Shown here: positions 23,650-28,876 of the stretch, in pieces
Numbering within the stretch: position 1 is the first letter of the stretch
Layout: every line of letters begins with the position of its first letter
Origin: JBEKYH01 sp049511115
GTDB taxonomy: Bacteria > Planctomycetota > Phycisphaerae > Tepidisphaerales > Tepidisphaeraceae
Direction of reading: 5' to 3'
Assembly (NCBI GenBank): GCA_049511115.1
Contig: JBEKYH010000039.1
Coordinates: 1-28,876 of the forward strand
Length of the DNA: 28,876 nucleotides
Notes under the pieces: model-generated
The model's input: only the letters and a program-made list of their open reading frames with translations
What the model was told of the DNA's origin: nothing
Databases searched by the model: none
Translations under genes and position numbers: made by a program

Positions 23650-24957
23650 CTATTTTCTCGATGCAGTGGTCCGGCGTTCCTCGTGCTCTGGTTCCCCCAT
23701 GTCGCGGATTTCCAGCACGCTACCCGGCGTCGGCTCTGATTCAACCCCCTCGATCGCCTCGCTGTCAAGGGTTCCGCCCCCCGAGACGATTCGGGTTTTC
23801 TCATGCACCATGCCCATTTTGAACGCCGCGACAAAGATCGACCCGAAGGTCACCAGGTAAACAGCGACGGCATATCGCGTCCGCATAATGACGATCATCG
23901 CCCCCAGCAGGGCAAATCCGATCGACAGCCCATAACTGATGAGGACGGTCTTGCGGACGGAATACCCGCGGGCGACCAACTGGTGATGGAAATGGTGCCG
24001 GTCGGCGCTGTACCAGGGCCGGCGATTGACGAATCGCCGCGTCAGGGCGAGCGCCGTATCCAGCACCGGCAGCGCGAACATCACCATCGCCGCCAGAAAC
24101 CAGCGCGACTGCTGCTGGGCCAGCAGCAGGATCATCGTGGCACACGCAAAGCCGAGGAACATGCTGCCGGTATCGCCGAGAAAAATGCTCGCCGGGTTGA
24201 AATTGAAGGGGATAAAACCCAGGACGCCTCCCAGAAGGGCCAGCGCCAAAACGACGCGAACCGCGTCCCAATCGGGATCGGCCCCCGCGGCGGCCAGATG
24301 CACGGCGAGAAACAGGAATCCCGCCGCGATCACCGCCGTCACACCGCCGCACAAGCCATCCAGGCCGTCCATCAGATTGGTGGCGTTGCAGCAGCCGACG
24401 ACCATGAATATGACCACCGCGCTGCTGGCGACGATCATCACCCCTTGGGGAACGGGCGGCCAGCCCAGCATGACCAGACGCTCGTTCAGCGGCGAGAGAA
24501 GCGGGTCGAGGCAACGGTCCCCCACGTGCTCAATCAGCAGAAGAACGGCCGCGGCGATCTGGCCGGCGATTTTGATGCTTGGCTTGAGGTGGATGATGTC
24601 GTCCCACAAACCCAGCAGAACAACCACAATCGCCCCCAGGATAATGCTGATCTTCACGAACGTATGCTGCGGCGCGGAGTCGATGGCCCCGATATGGAAC
24701 TGCCCAAATGCCAGCCCGGCCAGCCAGCCCAGAAAAACGGCCACTCCCCCCAGATACGCCACCGGCGTTCCGTGCAGCTTCCGCACCTTGTCCGGCATAT
24801 CCATGATGCCGTATTGCCTGGCTATCACCTGCATGATGGGCGTGAAAGCAAAGGAGATGAGAAACGACGCATAAAAAACGTAGACATGCGGGGCCAGAAC
24901 GCTATCGACGCTGTGCCTTGTTGAAGTGTCTAATTGCGCTAACACCCACATGGTCAT
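23650..24957 (-). CDS. Undecaprenyl-phosphate sugar-1-phosphate transferase (WecA/MraY family)
   Basis: Membrane enzyme that moves a sugar-1-phosphate from a UDP-sugar to undecaprenyl phosphate, the first step of a surface polysaccharide. 435 aa from the ATG at 24957 (MTMWVLAQLD); a TTG further up is in frame but falls in the -10 region. About ten membrane helices. Family motifs: MPDKVRKLHGTPVAYLGGVA, GLWDDI, CNATNLMDGLDGL, NPASIFLGDTGSMFLG, and the HHFHHQLVARG motif that marks WecA/TagO-type enzymes rather than MraY. The hydrophilic C-terminal ~60 residues (EKTRIVSGGGTLDSEAIEG onward) are an extra tail. GAGGG precedes the ATG by about 8 nt. Probably works with ugd and the epimerase. Confidence 0.9.
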   Translation of the reverse strand: MTMWVLAQLDTSTRHSVDSVLAPHVYVFYASFLISFAFTPIMQVIARQYGIMDMPDKVRKLHGTPVAYLGGVAVFLGWLAGLAFGQFHIGAIDSAPQHTFVKISIILGAIVVVLLGLWDDIIHLKPSIKIAGQIAAAVLLLIEHVGDRCLDPLLSPLNERLVMLGWPPVPQGVMIVASSAVVIFMVVGCCNATNLMDGLDGLCGGVTAVIAAGFLFLAVHLAAAGADPDWDAVRVVLALALLGGVLGFIPFNFNPASIFLGDTGSMFLGFACATMILLLAQQQSRWFLAAMVMFALPVLDTALALTRRFVNRRPWYSADRHHFHHQLVARGYSVRKTVLISYGLSIGFALLGAMIVIMRTRYAVAVYLVTFGSIFVAAFKMGMVHEKTRIVSGGGTLDSEAIEGVESEPTPGSVLEIRDMGEPEHEERRTTASRK

Positions 24958-24998
24958 GGAATTGCCCTCGGCCACCCCGCAGCCGCGCTTAAGAATCA

Positions 24999-25028
24999 AC
25001 TATATACCCGACAAACGACATCAGGCAA
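24999..25028 (-). promoter_or_regulatory. Promoter of the phosphosugar transferase
   Basis: On the minus strand TTGCCT (25028-25023), then 16 nt to TATATA (25006) or 18 nt to TATAGT (25004-24999). The start would be near 24990, leaving a leader of about 33 nt with the GAGGG ribosome site. Confidence 0.55.
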
Positions 25029-25114
25029 TTAGCGCAATACGGATTGGCAAGGCTGTCCGATAATAGCCCCGATCAAATGGTCGGGCGACCTTGGCGGGCG
25101 GACCGCGACGATTA

Positions 25115-26071
25115 TTATGATCGCGCTACCGACGCGATAATCTGCTGCAAATCATGCCTCGGCCGAAATTCAATCACCGACCGGAGCTTTTCCAGCCTGG
25201 GCACGCGCCGCGGAAGATCGTCAAAGTTCTGGCCGTAGGCCTTTTCATAAGGGATGTGGGAAATCACGCTTTTGGAACCCGTGGCGGCAATCACGCGCCT
25301 GGCCAGATCGCCGATGCTGATCTCCTCGTCGCTGCCGAGATTGAAGACCTGCCCGACCGCTTTGGGACTCCCCGTCAGCGCGACGAGCGCCTCCACAACG
25401 TCCAGCACATGGCAAAAACATCGCGTCTGCGTGCCGTCGCCGTACACTTCCAGAGGCTTGCCCGCTTGCGCCGCGGCGACGAATCGCGGCAGCACCATCC
25501 CGTACATCCCCACCTGTCGCGGGCCGACGGTGTTGAAGAGGCGGACGATCGTGACCGGCAAACCGAATTGTTTGTGGTATGCCAGCCCTAGAAATTCATC
25601 GACTCCCTTGGCATACGAATAGCACCAGCGGCTGAAGCGCGTGGCCCCCACCACCACGTCGTCGTCCTCGGAGAACGGCACGCGCGTCCCCTTGCCGTAA
25701 ACTTCCGATGAACTGGTGATCAGCACCGGCCGCCCAAAACGATAGGCCGCCTGCAGCACGACCTCCGTGCCGTGAATGATGCTGCGGATCGTGCGAACCG
25801 GCTCGTCAATGATGAGCTGCACGCCCACGGCCGCCGCCAGGTGATAAACCTGATCGCACGACGCCATCAGGACGCCGACCAGGTCGCTATCCTCCACCGA
25901 CCCGCGCACAAGCTGCGCCTGCCCGCCGGCCAACAAGTGGGCGATGTTCTCCATGCGCCCGGTGGAAAAATCGTCGAGAATGGTGACGGCATTGCCGCCG
26001 GCCACGAGGCGCTCCGCCAGGTGGGAGCCGATGAATCCGGCCCCGCCGGTGATGAGGATGCGTTTTTTCAT
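25115..26071 (-). CDS. NAD-dependent nucleotide-sugar epimerase/dehydratase
   Basis: Extended short-chain dehydrogenase, 318 aa from MKKRILITGG at 26071. NAD loop GGAGFIGSH at 9-17, Ser120-122 in ITSSSEVYG, catalytic Tyr151/Lys155 in WCYSYAKGVDEF, and the substrate-side segment VRLFNTVGPRQVGMYGMVLP plus GDGTQTRCFCHVLDV. It belongs to the group of UDP-glucose 4-epimerases, UDP-glucuronate decarboxylases and dTDP-glucose dehydratases; UDP-glucuronate could be the substrate because ugd is nearby, but this cannot be settled from sequence. Its ATG overlaps the nadB stop (ATGA), so it is probably translated by coupling to nadB. Confidence 0.85.
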   Translation of the reverse strand: MKKRILITGGAGFIGSHLAERLVAGGNAVTILDDFSTGRMENIAHLLAGGQAQLVRGSVEDSDLVGVLMASCDQVYHLAAAVGVQLIIDEPVRTIRSIIHGTEVVLQAAYRFGRPVLITSSSEVYGKGTRVPFSEDDDVVVGATRFSRWCYSYAKGVDEFLGLAYHKQFGLPVTIVRLFNTVGPRQVGMYGMVLPRFVAAAQAGKPLEVYGDGTQTRCFCHVLDVVEALVALTGSPKAVGQVFNLGSDEEISIGDLARRVIAATGSKSVISHIPYEKAYGQNFDDLPRRVPRLEKLRSVIEFRPRHDLQQIIASVARS

Positions 26072-27750
26072 AGTGAATCCACGGGCCGCGGAATCGGCGT
26101 GTCCATCGGACGCTGCCACAGCAGATGCAGCCGCCAGCGATCGTCGTCGCGGCGCGGAAAATCGAGCCGGTAATGCGCTCCGCGGCTCTCGGTTCGCGTG
26201 TAAGCGGCCGTGGCCATGAGAAAACAGCAGGTCAGCATATTCTGCAGTTCCCAGCCCGCGGTCGCGGCGCCGTCGCCGGTGGGCAGGAAGGTCTTATCCA
26301 TCACGTACCGGCTCCACAGGGCGATGATCTCGCGCGTCTCGGCAAGTCGCTCGCCGCTGCGCTCGATCCCGACGTTGCGCCACATCAAGCTGCGCAGGCT
26401 GCTCTTCACATCGGTCAAATCTAGCTCGGTCTTGGTGCTGGGCGGAATGCGATGCTCAAGCTGGCGCGGAAATCGCACGCCGTTGGCCTTGGCCGCCCGT
26501 GCCGCGTCCGCGCCGGCGCGAGCGCCAAAGGCCAATCCCTCCAATAGGGAATTACTCGCCAATCGATTCGCCCCATGCAGGCCGCTGCATCCAGCCTCGC
26601 CGATGGCGTATAAACCGTCGAGGCTGCTGCGCCCCCAGGAATCGGCATCCACCCCGCCGATCATGTAATGCGTCGCCGGATGGATCGGAATCAAATCCTT
26701 CGCTGGATCAATATCAAACTGCCCCAGCAGCGCCGCAAATTGCGGGAACCGCTCGCGGAAAGCTTCCTGCGGAAGGTGCCGCACGTCCAGGAAAACGTGG
26801 GTGTAATGCGTCTTGCGAATCTGCTCCACGATGGCCCGGCTCACAATATCGCGCGGGGCCAGTTCCGCCATCTCGTGATAGTCCTTCATGAACCGCTTGC
26901 CGTTGCGATCCACGAGATATGCCCCCTCGCCGCGAACCGCTTCGGTGATCAGCGAACGGCTCGCTCCCGCGACATAGAGCGTCGTGGGATGGAATTGCAC
27001 CATTTCCATATCCTTCATCGCCGCGCCCGCTCGCCACGCCATCGCGTGACCGTCGGCAGTGGCGATGCGCGGATTGGTCGTCTCCCGATAAAGCTGCCCC
27101 GCCCCACCGCTGGCCAGGATCGTCCGCCGCGCCCAAATCAACTGCACCTGCCCATGCACCAATACCAAAGCCCCGACGCATTTGGGCTTGCCGCTGGATT
27201 CATCCGTCACCAGGTCGATGGCAAAGGAATGCTCGGAAGTGCGGATATTCTCCAGGCTCCTGACCCGCCCGATGAGGGTCTGCGCCAGTTCCTTCCCCGT
27301 CGCGTCGCCGAAGGCATGGACAATGCGCGCGACGCTATGCCCCCCTTCCAATCCAAACTGCAAATCGTGCGGATTGCCTTCTTTCTTATCGAAATGAGCT
27401 CCCCAGGTGAGCAATTCCAGCACGCGCTGCGCGCCTTCCTCGACGACGATCTTCACCGCCTGCCGGTCGCAAAGGCCCGCCCCGCAGCTCATCGTGTCCT
27501 GGACGTGCGACTCCACCGAATCAATCGGCTGCAGCGCCGCGGCGATTCCCCCCTGGGCATACCAGGTGTTCGATTGCTCGATGGTTTCCTTCGCCAGAAC
27601 CAGCACATCCGCCCCCTCCTGCGCCGCCGATATGGCGGCCCGCAAACCCGCCACGCCGCCGCCAATGATCAAAACGTCCGTGAACTGCTGGGGAAGCCGC
27701 GCAGCCTTGAAGTGAAGCAGATAGCGACGCTGGGTGATCGGCTCAAACAT
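26068..27750 (-). CDS. nadB: L-aspartate oxidase
   Basis: FAD enzyme that oxidises aspartate to iminoaspartate, the first step of NAD synthesis. 560 aa, slightly longer than the usual ~540. FAD-binding GGGVAG at 30-35, then SNTWYAQGGIAAAL, the HSVARIVHAFGDATGKE segment, the substrate region HPTTLYVAG with EAVRGEGAYLVD, and HPATHYMIGGVDAD. The absence of a linked succinate dehydrogenase iron-sulfur subunit supports NadB rather than SdhA/FrdA. nadA and nadC are not in the window. No Shine-Dalgarno is visible: TAACTCCCC precedes the ATG directly, with a hairpin just upstream. The stop overlaps the epimerase start. Confidence 0.95.
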   Translation of the reverse strand: MFEPITQRRYLLHFKAARLPQQFTDVLIIGGGVAGLRAAISAAQEGADVLVLAKETIEQSNTWYAQGGIAAALQPIDSVESHVQDTMSCGAGLCDRQAVKIVVEEGAQRVLELLTWGAHFDKKEGNPHDLQFGLEGGHSVARIVHAFGDATGKELAQTLIGRVRSLENIRTSEHSFAIDLVTDESSGKPKCVGALVLVHGQVQLIWARRTILASGGAGQLYRETTNPRIATADGHAMAWRAGAAMKDMEMVQFHPTTLYVAGASRSLITEAVRGEGAYLVDRNGKRFMKDYHEMAELAPRDIVSRAIVEQIRKTHYTHVFLDVRHLPQEAFRERFPQFAALLGQFDIDPAKDLIPIHPATHYMIGGVDADSWGRSSLDGLYAIGEAGCSGLHGANRLASNSLLEGLAFGARAGADAARAAKANGVRFPRQLEHRIPPSTKTELDLTDVKSSLRSLMWRNVGIERSGERLAETREIIALWSRYVMDKTFLPTGDGAATAGWELQNMLTCCFLMATAAYTRTESRGAHYRLDFPRRDDDRWRLHLLWQRPMDTPIPRPVDSL

Positions 27751-27759
27751 GGGGAGTTA

Positions 27760-27780
27760 CTCTCGGACCACCACCGAGAG
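27760..27780 (-). promoter_or_regulatory. Hairpin directly upstream of nadB
   Basis: CTCTCGG and CCGAGAG (27760-27766 and 27774-27780) form a perfect 7-bp stem with a 7-nt loop, ending nine nt before the nadB ATG, where a ribosome site would be expected. It could control translation or be a chance structure. Confidence 0.4.
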
Positions 27781-27791
27781 GCCGCCCATGT

Positions 27792-27819
27792 CCCCTCTCC
27801 CTATACGCAGGGCGAGGGG
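27792..27819. repeat. Palindromic element CCCCTCTCCCT-AGGGCGAGGGG
   Basis: Arms CCCCTCTCCCT and AGGGCGAGGGG with a 6-nt loop ATACGC and one mismatch. It lies between the methyltransferase stop and nadB. It has the look of a dispersed intergenic palindrome; only one copy is in the window. It has no T-run and is not a clear terminator. Confidence 0.5.
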
Positions 27820-27851
27820 GGAGAAGGACATTGCCCTTCGCCATCGAATCT

Positions 27852-28634
27852 TCATGGAACGGACACGTGGCCATAATAGACCCGCGTATCGTACTCGATT
27901 TGCACGGCTCCGCCGACTTGAAATTGCTCAAAAATTTGCCGCGTCCTGGCAAGAAGCTCATCGTAGCGTTCATGCCCCGGCAGGGGCATCGACGACATCG
28001 ATAGAACGCGCCACTCAAGCCCTTGCAAATCAAGCGATTGGTGATTGTCAAAACGGGCTTCTTCTATCCGGTCATGGCCGAAAAGTTCGGCCGTCGCCTG
28101 CCGATCGCCCGTCGTCAGCTTCCGGCGGTTTTCGACAATTCCCTCGACGCGAAATTCATCCATAAGGTCGGCGTAGGCCGCCCCAAATGTATTGGCATGC
28201 GACCGCCGCTGGTTCCAAACCAGGGACAGCCACCCATTTGCCATCAGGATGCGGGCAAATTCCCGGTGGGCTTTAGGCCGGTCAAACCAATGGGCCGCCT
28301 GCCCCGCGGCAACCAGCCAGATCGACCGGCCGGCCAGCCCGGTTGCTTCCGCGGTCGCATCGACGGTCTGAAAATTGACATGATGAATAAGCCGCTCCTC
28401 GGCAGCCCGCCGCATCTCCAGGTTCGGCTCGATGGCGTAGACAGTGCCGCCCAAATTGAGGAGCACTTCCGTGAGCAGCCCGGTGCCCGAACCTATATCC
28501 GCGATTGGCGCGGTTGGATGAACACCCAATGTGGATCGAAAAAAATCCACCAACTCCGCCGGATACCCGGGCCGGCCCCGGACGTAATAGGCGGCGCGAG
28601 ACGAGAATCGCTTGGTCGGTTCCAGCATATGCAA
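27852..28634 (-). CDS. Class I SAM-dependent methyltransferase
   Basis: 260 aa. The start FSSRAAYYVRGRPGYPAELVDFF is typical of a methyltransferase 11-like family. SAM-binding motif I is IADIGSGTGLLTEV (44-57), followed by AIEPN (motif II) and the QAAHWFD segment. Substrate unknown. Two ATGs (28634 and 28628) are possible; neither has a good ribosome site. The gene stands upstream of nadB on the same strand with about 100 nt containing two hairpins between them, so it may or may not share a transcript. Confidence 0.85.
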   Translation of the reverse strand: MHMLEPTKRFSSRAAYYVRGRPGYPAELVDFFRSTLGVHPTAPIADIGSGTGLLTEVLLNLGGTVYAIEPNLEMRRAAEERLIHHVNFQTVDATAEATGLAGRSIWLVAAGQAAHWFDRPKAHREFARILMANGWLSLVWNQRRSHANTFGAAYADLMDEFRVEGIVENRRKLTTGDRQATAELFGHDRIEEARFDNHQSLDLQGLEWRVLSMSSMPLPGHERYDELLARTRQIFEQFQVGGAVQIEYDTRVYYGHVSVP

Positions 28635-28715
28635 GGCGCATCTGGGTTTGAGATACGCTTACAAATAGTTTAGGCGTGATGGAGTGTTACAAGCCAATCC
28701 ACGTAGGCAAACAAA

Positions 28716-28743
28716 TTTCGATTTTCGACACTCGACTTTCGAC
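28716..28743. repeat. Short TCGAAA-type repeat
   Basis: On the minus strand, imperfect units of GTCGAAA/GTCGAGT/ATCGAAA follow each other between the nuoC stop and the methyltransferase. Low-complexity spacer of a kind common in large genomes; function unknown. Confidence 0.4.
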
Positions 28744-28765
28744 CCTCTCGCGGCGCAGCCGCGCG

Positions 28766-28876
28766 TTAAGCGCCTTCGCGCGTTACGATCTTGTAATTCT
28801 CTCGTTCGCCGACGCCGCGAAGTGGATAGTCCTTCCGCAGCGGATAACTTCCAAATCCATTCCACGACAGAATCCG
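28766..28876 (-). CDS. nuoC: NADH-quinone oxidoreductase subunit C, C-terminal end (5' part outside window)
   Basis: Thirty-six codons and a TAA are visible from the right edge. They read RILSWNGFGSYPLRKDYPL, then RGVGERENYKIVTREGA. The G-x-PLRKDYPL-x-G segment is the signature of the NuoC/NDUFS3 30-kDa subunit C-terminus, part of the peripheral arm of respiratory complex I. Only the end is seen, so whether it is fused to NuoD or sits in a complete nuo operon is unknown. The methyltransferase follows on the same strand after about 130 nt. Confidence 0.85.
   Translation of the reverse strand, partial: RILSWNGFGSYPLRKDYPLRGVGERENYKIVTREGA

Noticed and set aside
26668..27876. 402-codon plus-strand open frame
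   Set aside because: Antisense of nadB, which has all FAD-oxidase motifs.
1..28876. CRISPR array or cas genes
   Set aside because: No evenly spaced direct repeats and no Cas-like proteins; the repeats present are palindromes in gaps or a simple tandem duplication.

Overview
The window looks like a chromosome segment of a planctomycete, probably in or near Phycisphaerae. The evidence is indirect: GC-rich DNA; a secreted lyase that carries autotransporter-type beta-strand repeats, a dockerin and a VPEP/PEP-CTERM tail; a RAYT transposase with REP palindromes; long secreted glycoside hydrolase-like proteins; and an ESX-like FtsK/WXG100 set in what should be a diderm. There is no rRNA or tRNA to confirm this.

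Layout. 1-1522 (-): a secreted amidase-signature enzyme that runs off the left edge. 1523-2277: no gene seen. 2331-6259: a small basic protein with a good promoter, a secreted GyrI-like protein, aconitase (acnA), and a 59-residue membrane peptide that overlaps the acnA stop. 6140-7237: a 211-bp tandem duplication, then a RAYT transposase between two perfectly inverted REP palindromes. 7265-10836 (-): a Tat-exported glycoside hydrolase-like protein, two DinB paralogues (one seems to have lost its ATG) and a small unknown gene. 10900-14114 (-): a rhamnogalacturonan lyase-like gene whose dockerin/PEP-CTERM tail is now out of frame. 14148-19787 (-): an ESX/type VII-like operon, in transcription order WXG100 protein, 342-aa helical protein, 70-aa W-hinge protein and a 1317-aa three-module FtsK/EssC-like ATPase, with a strong promoter upstream of the WXG100 gene.

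20057-22205 (+): a membrane protein, a CII-like HTH protein and ispE. 22209-26071 (-): nucleotide-sugar and surface-polysaccharide genes: ugd, a WecA/MraY-type phosphosugar transferase and an NAD-dependent sugar epimerase. nadB lies upstream of the epimerase and overlaps it by four bases. 27852-28634 (-): a SAM methyltransferase. 28766-28876 (-): the C-terminal end of nuoC at the right edge.

The most interesting part is the compact ESX-like operon. Both small proteins have W-x-D where WXG100 proteins have W-x-G, and only the middle ATPase module keeps its Walker motifs. Next is the RAYT/REP unit, in which a duplication break falls at the foot of a REP palindrome. Two genes look recently damaged: the second DinB gene (ATG to AGG) and the lyase (frameshift inside the dockerin). 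All functions are read from sequence motifs; no database search was possible.
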